From Anastrepha obliqua (lineage: Eukaryota; Arthropoda; Insecta; Diptera; Tephritidae): 64,000 nucleotides of DNA. Where the stretch lies: positions 135,895,601-135,959,600 of the forward strand of contig NC_072894.1 in assembly GCF_027943255.1 (NCBI RefSeq), read 5' to 3'. The notes beneath the pieces are model-generated. The model worked only from the letters and a program-made list of their open reading frames with translations, was not told where the DNA came from and did no database searches. The number at the start of each line of letters is the position of its first letter. Within the stretch, counting starts at the first letter, position 1. Positions 1 to 12,000 of the stretch are shown in pieces. A program made the translations under genes and the position numbers.

Positions 1-480
1 TCTAATTTGGTTTTAGAAAAATTTCTTTAATTAATTTAAACAAAAAATAAAAAGTTGTTTGAGTGATGAAAATCTTTATTTTGATGCATGACTTGTTTAT
101 ATACTGCAGCTGTATACTTCACAAGTGTCAAATATGAATGCCGCCACTTATGAATCTCTCGATAGGGTGATTAATTTAGCGCCCCATTGTATCCAGCTAC
201 ACACAGTTGCTTTTTATATAAAACGCCGTCTATTTTATGTATAACTCTGTGGATTTATTCTATCGTCGAATTGCTACGTCTAAATCTAAACTGGTGCTAA
301 GGCATTCGATTTATCTGCATCAGTATGGGCGGTTAAAACTTTGTTTTTGCGGTCAAAACTTTTGCTCACGAAACTTTGCTTTGTTCGTTTAATTTTGACA
401 GTTTGATTAATTTAAAATTGATTGGTGAAATCGAGCATAAGAGAAAAAAAAAATTCTGAAAGCTAAATGATTTTCCAATA
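1..480. other. Window start, AT-rich, nothing recognised
   Basis: No coding signature. A tandem-like pair CGGTTAAAACTTTG / CGGTCAAAACTTTT lies near 332-362. This may be sequence flanking the decayed mariner that follows. Confidence 0.4.
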
Positions 481-484
481 ACAG

Positions 485-930
485 GTGTTATTGGTGAATG
501 GATTGCGCTATCGAGAGATGATTAACGATTTTTTATGGCCGTAATTGGATGGTATTGATCTGGACAACGTTTATTTTTAACAAGACGACGCTACGTGCCA
601 CACAAGCAACGAAACTATTGATCTCTTACGGGAAAAGTTTACGAACCGTGTTATCTCTTGAAGACGTGATGACAATTGGCCACCGAGATCTTGTGATTTA
701 ACACCTTGTGATTTGTTTTTTGGGGCCCAGGGTCGATTCAAGACCTCAAAGATGGAATTCGTGAGGCTATCGAGCACATAGGGCAGCCACTTTGCAATTC
801 GGTTATGGAAAATTTCATGAAAAGGATATTGTCCTGTAAGCGCGGTCGAGTTGGTCATTTGCCTGATGTTATTTTCCACTATTAACGGCATACCTTCCAC
901 TTTATAATGAAATAAACATCCGATCATTTA
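485..930 (+). pseudogene. Decayed mariner-like transposase, DDE C-terminal part
   Basis: The + strand reads LRYREMINDFLWP, then a QDDATCHTSNETIDLLREKF stretch, a stop, DDNWPPRSCDLTPCDFF, and IEHIGQPLCNSVMENF followed by GRVGHLPDVIFHY. These are the QDGAxxHxA and PDLxPxDYFLW blocks around the second and third catalytic acids of mariner-type transposases. Several stops and frameshifts make it dead. The opposite-strand ORF here is its shadow. Confidence 0.75.
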
Positions 931-1189
931 TAAAAGTAGCATTTTTTTGAATATAAAAATAACACCTCTTATTAAAAAAGCCTTTATTTCCGTAATTTCC
1001 GATAAAAACTGGGGGAAAATATTCAAACATTTTTTAGTTCAAAATATTTTTTTAATTTGAAAAAAAAAAATTTAAAAATTTTTGGTAAATAATTTTTTTT
1101 CTTTAATTCCGAGAACCGAAAATAGAGGTGATAAAGTTTTTAGCTGAATAAACTTGACGCGGTTTGCCCCAGATATAAATAACCATGAT

Positions 1190-1490
1190 CTTCTTCTTGT
1201 TCTTGAATGGCGTGAGAGCCACTTAAGCGATTTAACGACGCGTCAGTCGTTTCTTTCTCGTACGAACCGGCGTCAATTGGACACACCAAGCCGGACCTGA
1301 CTGATATTTCCAACGTAGTGGCGGCCCTCCTCTTCCTCTACTACCACCAGCTGGTAAGGCATCTTTCAATACTTTCAGAGTCAGAGCGTGTGTATCGATT
1401 CGGACGACAGGATCCAGCTGGATCTTTATTCGCTACACTATGTCTATGTAGCTGCAAATATTATGAACTCCGCGTTCAATAAATTCAGCT
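1190..1490 (-). mobile_element. RTE-type LINE 3' tail, decayed
   Basis: The reverse complement matches the better copy at 43106-43516 over CTACATAGACATAGTG..., GTATTGAAAGATGCCTTACC, CCAGCTGGTGGTAGTAGAGG, GGCTTGGTGTGTCCAATTGA and a GAACAAGAAGAAGAT tail at about 1190-1205. The C-terminal reading frame (GRGRPPLRW...) is broken. Confidence 0.75.
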
Positions 1491-1499
1491 GTAACGCTC

Positions 1500-2580
1500 C
1501 AATGAAAGGAACGCTGTCTGAACATAAGAAGCTCTCAAGTTCTTTGTACCTCGATCTCTCCTTTGCACTGATCTGTACTTGCATTAAATAAAGTTATAAA
1601 TATAAAATATAAATATAACTGTTTGTTTTGAATTTTGAAAAGAGAATCGAAATTCAACAAAATCTTTATATTTCTAAAACTGGCTGCAGATACGAGTTCC
1701 TGAGTACGCGTACTTGGTTTTGCTCTAATAAAGTAATTCGTTCATTGAACCATTCATGGTCATTTGAAAAGTGAAATAAGAAAAACAAGGTTTCGTTGGT
1801 TTTTTTTGCAAATTCGCCAAAATTCACTTTAGGCTTGTCCCAATTTTTTTGCAAAAATGATGCCAGCAAACAATCAGCGTTTTTGGGTTGTGGTTAGTGC
1901 AGATATAATAAAATACTGCTGAAAGTGTATACAACAAAAAAATATTAAATAAAATTTTAAATAAAAACTTTTTATACCGCTATATCGTGCATGCAAAAAT
2001 TCTTGTGGAGCAAGAGCACTAAAGTACTGCTTATCCGATGCGAAAAGTATGTCAAGCTCAAGTAGTTGCGATTTTTTTTATTAACAGTCATTTCAACTCC
2101 TTTGTACTTACATTCATTTTTTTTTACTCAATTCACGCATTTTTATCAAAATAATGCTTGCTGTGAATGTATGTACATTTGTGCGTGTGTGTGCATTCAA
2201 ATATATTTTATGCGATTTAAATATTTTTGGATGAATGGCATGCGCATGCAGCTGCCCCGATAACGAGTTGCGGGTGGGTTGGCTGCACTACTACGCCGAA
2301 ATATATATATTTCTATTTACATTCGTTTGTATGTAACTACGCACTATAAGCAGCAAATGAAGCTGTATTTCAATGTTCTTATAATATACTATTATATATG
2401 GCAACGCTATCGCATGACACGCTCCTACATTTTTTGCGCGTTTTTGCCTTTTTTCTACTCACATAAATAAATATTTCAGCGATAAAGCTGCCCAGCTGAA
2501 TCTGGAGAAATACTGAGTTCTTTGCAAAGAAACGCTTTAAAATCAAATAGATTTTCCTTATGAGTAAATTGATTGTGGAT
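1500..2580. other. Hml upstream region
   Basis: About 1.1 kb 5' of the TATA box, AT-rich, with poly(T) runs and a TG/TA-rich stretch at 2160-2200. Hemocyte enhancer elements would be expected here. GATA cores occur (for example GATAAC at 2259, GATAAA at 2482), but they do not stand out from an AT-rich background. Confidence 0.4.
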
Positions 2581-2604
2581 TTTTTTTCCAACCCTCTCCG
2601 CGGC

Positions 2605-2640
2605 TATAAAAACGGTTGCGCGCGCTTGGTGTGGCCAGTT
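2605..2640 (+). promoter_or_regulatory. Core promoter: TATA box and initiator for Hml
   Basis: TATAAAAA lies at 2605-2612. A CCAGTT initiator-like site at 2635-2640 is about 31 bp downstream, the usual insect TATA-to-start spacing. The implied 5' leader of about 346 nt reaches the ATG at 2983. A good donor (GTAAGT at 2674) and a pyrimidine-rich acceptor ending near 2790 allow a small leader intron, which cannot be proven here. Duplicated GATAATCAAG at 2821 and 2831 is a possible GATA-type element. Confidence 0.6.
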
Positions 2641-2838
2641 TTCGTGCGCAAGGCGCTCGGTTTCGGTACGTCGGTAAGTTTCTCGGACATAGTGAAAAAA
2701 TAGTGGATAATTGAAATAAAAGTGTGAAATAGTGAAAAGTGTTGAAAAGGATATGCACCGTTAAAGGACAAAATTATATATGCCCTTTACACCAGCTGGT
2801 GCATAGTCCACTAGAAAAAGGATAATCAAGGATAATCA

Positions 2839-2925
2839 ATGCAGGGATTCTTAAATTTAAAGCTGTATTTGATTTCTTATTTATTTATATGCACATTTGG
2901 CTTGAAGCGGATGCCACCCCGGTAG
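2839..2925 (+). other. Upstream ORF of 28 codons in the Hml leader
   Basis: An ATG at 2839 opens a 28-codon frame ending in TAG at 2923-2925, 57 nt before the Hml ATG. The peptide has a hydrophobic stretch (LYLISYLFICTF) that resembles a signal anchor. It is a uORF only if this stretch stays in the mature leader. It has no known relative that I recognise. Confidence 0.35.
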
Positions 2926-2982
2926 TGGATTTGCAGTAACTGTACTTTGAAAGTGAAAACTTAAAAACATTTGTGATTTTAA

Positions 2983-3086
2983 ATGAAAATGAATTGGTGT
3001 TTTGTGGTGACTCTGCTGCTAATGCAGCTTTATGGCCATCCAACAGCAGCGGAGCCTGGCGATATTGTGGAAGCAGTGGCGCCAAA
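2983..3086 (+). CDS. Hml: Hml exon 1: signal peptide
   Basis: Start codon and secretion signal. The N-terminus MKMNWCFVVTLLLMQLYG has a short polar start, a hydrophobic core and a likely cleavage site after HPTA around residue 22. The donor GTAAGT at 3087 leaves two bases (aa) that pair with t at 5931 to encode Asn. An alternative Met at codon 3 would give the same signal. No in-frame upstream ATG competes. Confidence 0.85.
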
Positions 3087-6000
3087 GTAAGTGTTTTGGT
3101 TTTCGTTTCAGAAATTATGTGGAAAGAAATTCTGAAAAATGGATAACTAAAAAAAATGTTTTTTATACATATATGCTTTTTGATAAATTAGACAACTTTG
3201 GACTTCTCTGTGAAGTAGTAGTATGAATAATTTAAAAAAAAAAAATAAAAATCAAGAAAGAAAGTAGTTCCGAAAAATTCGGCAGAGGACTCTCCTTAGG
3301 GTTAGAACTGTTTTTCTTAACAAGTTCAACTGTTTTTTTTTTTAATTTTAAAAAGAAAAAAATACAATAGTTTAAAATAATTTTGAAAAATTCTGCTGAG
3401 AACTGAAAATCCTCTTGGCGAGTTATTTTTCTGGTTAAAAAAAGTATTTTGACCAAGTTTTCTGAGGAGTTATTTTTCTCGTTTTGATATGATAAATATT
3501 TTTTTGTGTAAAAAATAAAAAAAGTATTTTTCTGTTTTATTTTGGAAAAGTTTAAAAATAAAATCCAAAAAATAATATCGAAAAAGCATAATAGTAAATA
3601 TTTTTTTAGGTGTTATTTTTCGGTTCTAAAAAAAAATATTTTTTGTATAAAAGTTAAAAAAAGGTTTATTCTTGCTCATTTCGAAAAATGTGAAAAGAAA
3701 ATAAAGGCCGAGAAATCATTTTCAAAAATTTGGCTAAAAAATAACAGTTTTGTTTGGTGTAGTTATTTTTCTGGTTTTGAAGAAACAAGTGTTTTTTGTG
3801 TAAGAGTTATAAAAATAATTTTTTCTTGTTTATTTAAAAAAAATAAAAGCTTAGAACTGATTTGTAAAACTTCGGCAGAATACCTACGGACACTTTTTTA
3901 ATTTTCTGGTCCGGGAAAAAACCTTTTTTTTGCGTACAAGTTAAAACCGTTTTATTTTTCTCACTTTTTTCGAAACATTTAAAAGGAAACCGATATTCAA
4001 GAAAAAATTTCGACAAATTTGTCCGAAAGCTGAAACTTTTCTGACGTGGTATTTTTCTGGTTTGGAAAAACATAAAAACAGTTGGTTTTTTGCTTATTTC
4101 GAAAAATTTAAAAAGAAAATAAAAGTAAATTTTAACACTTGGGATAAAAGCTGACAATTTTTTTTGGGGTGTTATTTTTCTTGCTTGAGAAAAAATAAAA
4201 ATTTCCTTTGGGTACAAGTTAATATAAGTTTTTTCTTACTTATTTCGAAAAATTTATGAACAAAATAAAGCTTAAGAAATGATTTCAAAAAATTCAGGAG
4301 AAAACCAGCAATTTTCTTGAGATGCTATATTATTTTTCTGGTTTAGAAAAAAAAAATAATTTTTTCTGTGAAAGTTAAAAATAAGTTTCTTCCTGTTTAT
4401 TTCGAAGCATTTTTTAAAAGCTAAACAAGTTTCTTTCTTGCTTAATTCGAAAAATTTAAAAGGGAAAGAAAAGCCAAATAATTTTTACCGGTTCAGCAGA
4501 ACGCAGACAATTTTTTTTGGGGTTTTTTCGTGATTTTTCTAGTAAAAAAAATTTCTTTTGCAAAAGTTAAAAAAAGTTAGAAAAATTCGGCTGAAAGTTG
4601 ACAATTTTTTTTAAGAAAAGTTATCCTTCCGATATCCATTGTAGCCGAAAGTCTTGGTGCGCGGGTACTATTTGGAAGTGCTCGATTTCGAAACCTCAAG
4701 CACGAAAAACCAAGTGGTAAAAAAAAGTGTTTCTTATAGTGGTTGCTCGTCGGCAATGCAACCTTGTAGATTTCTGTCATGAAAAAGCGCCTCATAAAAA
4801 AACCATCTGCCTTACTGAAGCAGCATAGAACTGTAAGTACCTTTATTTGTAGAATAACACCAAGTTGCACACCAAAAATAGCAAGAGGAGCTCGGCCAAA
4901 CACCCAATAAAGGGTGCAAGCGCCAATTATATACCTATATACATATGTAATTTAAAAAAATTAGTCTGTGAGTTAACAAAAGGCTGCAAAAGGTAATAAA
5001 AGTCAAGGAATAATTTGGAAAAGTTAGTTTGAGAGCAGACAACTTTTTTCTGGAACAGCGTTATGAAAATATTATCTTTTATTAGAAATATAACAAAAAT
5101 GTTTTATTTTATTTCAAAAAGTGAAGAAAAAATACAATAAAAGAAAAGTAATTTCGAATAATTTTGTTGACAACTGACAATCAATTTCTCACGTCGTTTT
5201 TTATTTTTCATTTTTATAACCAATAATATCAATAAAAATTATCAATAATATTAAAAAAGGTATGTGTGAAATATTTGGAAATTATGAATATGTGAAGAAA
5301 ATATCAATATATTATATTATATGAAGAGACTCACTCTTCATTTCAAAGACGAAATCTATATTCACGCGTCATTTTGTACAAACTTTTATAAATTTTATAA
5401 CAGCAGTAAAATATTCGAAACGGTTGGCGAAGCTGTCTCGTTAAGAGATGGGGGACATTTTACAATTACCTTCGCACCAGCCGAACAAAATTAAAGGAAT
5501 TGGCAGTGGAGTATCTCTTAACTTATAATTTTGCACTATTATTGATATGTGAAATGCCTTACCTCTTTTCAAGGTTTTTGATACAAGGAAGGTCACCATG
5601 TTCAACGCGTTTTTTCAAATAGTCATCCACTCTAGGGCAGATTAGGTCACAGAAAATCGAGTCAGTTCTCATATTCAGGATAAAGCCGAATGTCTATAAG
5701 TACGTACTCTCATTATGTATATACATATTCTGTGTAAAAATAGAAATAACTTAAAACCATTGTTGAACAACATCAACACGCGCACCACAAAGAAGAGGAG
5801 GAGCTCGGCCAAACACCCAAAAAGGGTGTACACGCCAATTATATATATACATATATACTATATGTATACAAACCATTGTTGCTTTAATTAAAAATTTATT
5901 TTCACTTACTATTTATTATTACTTTTCCAGTCCAATCAGCGCCGAAAAAGACGAACAAGTTGATAATAACCGCGAGGAGCGTGACTTTTTTGGACTAATC

Positions 6001-9000
6001 AAGAAAAAAACAGCAGCAGTGCCGACGCTGAGGTAAGAAACAAATTGAAGGTTCACAAAAAAAAAACATCAAAAATTATGAAGTAAATTTGCAATGCTAT
6101 GAATCATAGGAACCATAGCTCCTGCGCGTTTGAAAGACTTTCACGTCGCAACTTAAGTATACAAAACTAATAGCAGTGGTTATACAAATATATTCAGGCT
6201 ATCAAGCCGAAGCGGAAGCTTAGAAAAATGTGAATTTCGATAAAAAAAATTAATCTTATTTGCAACCTTAAAATTACAGCATAGGCTTGGGTGGCGGTAA
6301 TAGCGGCTATGGCGCAGCTAAGAGCGGTGGCTTCGGTTACGGCGGCGGAGCGTAAGTTTTTTTTAGCAGATTATTTCTATACTTATATATAGGTACGCAA
6401 GCCATACGAGTACATATATGGAAATTAATATCACTTTTATTTTTGCTCAACCAACGCAAAATAGACATTTTGGCATCAAGACAAGTCAAGCTGGCTATGG
6501 GCGCGGTTCTGGTGGTCCTGGTGGTTACGGTCATGGTCACGGTGTCGGTGGTTATGGGTCACCGCATAGTGCTTATCGCACTGGTGGTTACGGTGGCGGC
6601 AGGTATGTGTGATTTTGTACTTGTTAGCATATATTAATCTATCCATATAGGATTCTGCCAGGGTAAATACACAAATTGAGCTTATTTTATTTGCAATACC
6701 GTGACCTGCTAAACTTAAAAATCGCATTTAACGCGCTTTGGAAAATCTGTATAATTTATGGAAAAAAATTTGACTTTTTGGTACATATTTCGGAAGAGGT
6801 ACATATTTGGCGGCCGCCGTAGCTGAATGGGTTGGTGCGCGACTATCATTCGGAATTCACAGAGAAAACGTCGGTTCGAATCTCGGTGAAAACACCAAAA
6901 TTAAGAAAAACATTTTTCTAATAGCGGTCGCCTCTCGGCAGGCAATGGCAAACCTCCGAGTGTATTTCTGCCATGAAAAAGCTCCTCATAAAAATATCTG
7001 CCGTTCGGAGTCGGCTTGAAATTGTAGGTCCCTCCATTTGTGGAACAACATCAAGGCGCACACCACAAATACGAGGAGGAGTTCGGCCAAACACCCAAAA
7101 ACGGTGTACCCGCCAATTATATATATATATATTATATATATATTTCGGAAGAGGAAGGAAGATTTTTATTTATTTTTTATGATTTATTTATTAGAATAAA
7201 TTTTTATATATAAAAATGAATGTTTGTCTGTATGCCCTCGATGAACTCAAACACTACTGGAGCGAGTATTATAAAAATTGGTATAGATAGGTATTTTTCC
7301 ACGGAGAAGGTTTGTAGAATATCCTCATTGCTGCCACTCGCCACCAGGTGGCGCTGCAGAGTAGCAACTTCTGCCCCGTTCAACCGATTTTTTCGAAATA
7401 AACAAAATCAATAAAATGGTTTAGAATGAATTGAATATTTGTGTACTTATTTTTCTTTAAAGTTGTTTTTATTAAATTTATTTTAGTTGTTGGCGTAGCA
7501 ACGCGCGCCGGGTACATCTATTTAGTATATATTATAATATTAAAAACTAATAACAGAACGAGTACTAGCTACCAGGATCCACAACTCGATAGTTTGATAA
7601 AAGAGTCCGAGTTATTATTAGAAAAACATATTAAATCATAGTAGTTTAGTTATAATCTTTTAAAAATGTATAGTTATATTGCTCATAGAAACAGTAGCTA
7701 GTAGAATAGAAGGTTTGCTGGGTTCGATGTGGTTCTTCCTGATACTTTTTAAGGTGCGACAATCGTTTAAAGGTGGTCAGCTGAGAGGCTATTGGTCATT
7801 GTCGTTGGGTAGCTTCTGTACTGAAGTGTTATTGTGTGAGTTTGATATGTCGTTTTCTGAGTCGGGAGTACTTATTTGGGTAGAGAGCTGATTTTTGCAT
7901 GCCATTGAATGGAGTATATCGTTGCTTAAACGTATTCCATTCTGCCAATTCAATAGAGTCAATATGTTTCTTTAAATGCCTGAGTAAATAATATCTTAAT
8001 AAAATAGTAGTAATGGGCTTGTTGATGGCATAAGTTGGGCTGTTTCCACGGATCGCGCGTTGCCTTGGATACCTTTCTGGCTTTTATCCAACCTCAAGAC
8101 AACCTGCTACCTATTTTATTGAAAAAAATTAAAAGCTTTGGTGAATGTAGCCCTTGATGGATCAACATTTTTAATTACATAGTTTATGGTCTCCCTGCAT
8201 TACTACGGTATTAACTCTGAATAACTCAGAAGCTTGGTCTTGTAAAATCACTATTGAGTAGGACTCAGCGAGGGTTAGACTTACTAGCGAAGCCAATTTT
8301 TTCGGTGTTTCTTACATGTATTGTACACATTTTTCCTCTTCCAATATAAATTCAAGCAGCTGAATTCCTTGTCGTTAGCAAGTGAATTCTAGTATTGTGG
8401 TGGTAAAGTCCTCGGGCAACTAGCCGAGCCCGGCAAATTATCGCTTTAAGTGTGCAATTGCAAGCAACGTAAATATCGATCTCGTTTCAATTTATCATTT
8501 TTCAAATCTAAATAGCAAACTGTAATTGAAAAACAAAAAATTAGTTTATATTTAGAGAAAAATAAAAGAAATTATTACGCTTGTCTGCCAAGCTCTTTTC
8601 AATACAAATCCTGTTCTGTAAATATATTTTTATTGATACGATTTTTATTTTTGTAACTTATGCCTTGTTGTATTATTGGGATTTTTATAGCTCCTACAAC
8701 TTATCACCGCTTAATGCATTCGGCGTAAAAACAGTGTAAGTGAATAATGAATTTGTTTTATTTTTAAAATAAATTTTAATTTAATTTCAAAAAAATTAAA
8801 AAAAAAAACATTTTCAACAAAAGATTTTTTCAAAATTCAGTATTTTTGTCATTAATATTTACGTAACTATATTTTATGTAAATATAGAAGAGTATGAAAT
8901 TACTAAGTATCGAGAATATTTTTATTTTAAAATAGAATTTAATTTTTTCTAATTTTAATTTATTTTTATTTTACATTTTCTTATTTAAATATTATTTTTT

Positions 9001-12000
9001 TTATTTTATTATTAAAAAAACAAAAAATAGAATTAGTCTCGTTGTTTAACGATTTTACTTTTACATAAAATATTAATATTCGTATTTAAATATTAATAAA
9101 AAAAATCGTTTATTAATTTAAAAGGTATATGCCATTAGTAATAAAAGAGCAAGCTCAAAATCAACTGATATTTTTATAAGAACTCCGAGTTCGAAATTCA
9201 ATTCCGAAGTAGCAGCTATAACTTTTATCGTAAAATTCCCTAAAACAAAACTAATTTGGGTGCCAGGAAACCCCAACATAACCGGAAAAAAAAAATCGGC
9301 GACTATACCACTAAACAAGCATATTGAGCACCATGATATTAAAAAAAGCTTATTAAAAACATTTCTATACCAAATAGCACCATGAATGGAGCTCAACTAA
9401 TAACTGGTACTGACAAATAAACCATACAAAAACCAATACAACAGACTATAAAAAAATAAAAATAAGGTGACTTGACTTGACGTCATAAAATACGGACGAC
9501 TTCGTCTTGGGTACACAAAGACTACACAGGGACATCTCATAACCAACTCTTACCCAATTACATGCTCGTACAACCTGGGCGTAATAAGTACCATACCCTA
9601 TATAATACTCCATTCCCCAATATACTTCGTCCGCAGAAGATAAATGCTCTGTAACTCAAACCCAATTATCCGCCTATCCTTCCCAGATTCCGATTCAATA
9701 TCTTCAATAACCAAATTCCTTAAAATAACCAACCTATACTGTAGAATTGAATATACAAAAGTACTGTAAGTCTATACACACACACTGAGCGTAAGGTCTC
9801 GAGATTATAAGAATTACTTTTTAAGCTAATTTTATAAAAAGAAAAAAAAAAACTTTTATCGCTTTCTTCTTTTCAATTGAAGTCTCAACATCACAATTTT
9901 TTTTACGTTAAAATACTAAGCAGAAATATAAAAAAATATATAATATATTTTCCAAATCTCTAACAGCTCTAATGTGCAATTAAATAACGACTTCCTGATG
10001 CACGAACGCCCCCAAATACCCGCTTATGCCAATTGCCCAGCATACAGACTACCCCCGAATGTGCAGGTGAAATGTCGGGCCAATCAATGTGAAGTAAGTT
10101 GTCCGCCACAATACAGTTTTCCAGATGGCACAAACCTACTGAAAATGATCTGCATGAGTGGATCGTGGATAATACGTGATTCGGCTATTACGACTGTGCC
10201 GCCCTGTCAAGGTGAGGCGCAAAGAACACAAGAACTGATTTTTTACTTTTAATAACAATAAATATCTCGCCCACTTTTAGCTACTTGCATACCACCCTGT
10301 GAGAATAACGGCATTTGCTTAGAAGCAGGCATTTGTAAATGCGCTGAGAATTTCTTCGGTCCATGGTGTCAGAATAAGAAAACATTCTGTGGCGGTAAGC
10401 CACCAATACCGAAGAACTCGCGAGTTAGTTGCAGTAATAAGTAAGTGTTTTCATTGCTCTAAGAAATTGTTGGTTTTAAATTTGAATAAAAAATATATAA
10501 TAATATAAAAATGTATTGAATTTCTTGCAGCGTTTGCAATGCCGAGTGCATGAGTGGCTTTCAGTACCCGGATGGCAGTACTATAACCAATCTCGAGTGC
10601 GTGGATGGTATTTGGTTTCATAAGAAGTCAAATTCACCAAAACCACCTGATTGCGGACGTAAGTTGAGATAGAAAATAAACTGTAAAATGACTTAAAGCC
10701 CAATTTCTTAATCTTTGCCACATATGCCTTTAGCAATTTGTGAACCACCCTGCGAGAACGACGGTCAATGCATTTCCTTTAATGTTTGTCAGTGTACGCA
10801 AAAATATCGCGGCAACTACTGCCAACACAGTGAGTATTTACCATTGGCTTTAAGCAGTTCAATTTCATGCTTTTTTACTTTGCCTGTTACATTGGCGCCC
10901 AATCTCCATTCTCCAATCTAGGCGTGCAAGCTTGCAATGTGACGAAGACTGGCTTTAATGGCAGCTACAAGTGTAACTACGATGGCTTAGAAGCTAAATG
11001 CAAATTTTCTTGTCCCTCGGTGCCGGGTTTGAAAGTGCAGGGCAGCTTGGACATTGACTATGCCTGCGAGTACAGTGTTGGCGAGTTCTTCCCCAAGCCA
11101 TTGCCGAAGTGTATATACCGTAAGTAGGGTTTCACTTAAATTTAAAATCCAAAGAAGCGACACTCTCGCTATTGACATTCGATCCGATTCCTGTGAAGCA
11201 AATAATATTTACCATTATTGAGTTAATAAATTCTTTCATGCTTAGCTCCTGGTTACATCATTCGTCCTGGCTCACATGCTTCACAATATTCGCAGAGTGT
11301 TGTCAATACTATCGGTGGTGGTAGTGCAGAATTTGGTATGCAGTGGACCACAGAACGCGAGCGCCTTCAAGCAATACTGGCCAAATATAAGGATATAGAG
11401 CGCCATAGTGTACGGAGAAGTTTCAAATAACTTTCGTTTAATTTAATTCTCAAATTGTTTACATTTAAAAAAAAAACATACTCTGATTTGGAAAATATAG
11501 GAATGGTGGTCCTCGGAAGAGACGGCAATATCTCCGACTCGTTTTACACTATATATGGAGGGCGACGTGAATGTGATGATTGATCGTGCACCAAAGCCTG
11601 CATTGTGCACCACTTGGGGTGGTGTCAACATGAAGACGTTCGATGGATTGGTTTTTAAGTAAGTGTCTATAATTTAAGCTTTTAGAAGTTGAGTATTTTA
11701 AACATTCAAATTTAACTTTCAAGTTAGAGTTTTAATTTTTTTTACCTGCTTTGCCTTTGTTTTTTTAGCATTAACATTTAACCTTTTACCTTTAATCTTA
11801 AATATGCTATACTTGTTTTGCCCCTAACCTTCAACCTTGAATCTTTTTTTTTGCCACTCCCTTCTGCAGCCATCAAAGCCACGATTAGCAAACGGGTTAC
11901 TTCAACCCACAAGCAAGCTTGGCTGAGAAGGCTGCAGATGAACAAAACTACCTCTCATGATCGGCTAACTGCCGCAGATCCTTCTGTTAATAAGTAGAAG

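Noticed and set aside
577..927. 116-codon minus-strand frame
   Set aside because: The plus strand carries the recognisable mariner transposase blocks; the minus peptide is their antisense.
6807..7182. tRNA gene or short plus-strand ORFs
   Set aside because: The A and B boxes belong to a SINE head with a target-site duplication and body shared by other copies; no cloverleaf with a mature acceptor end.
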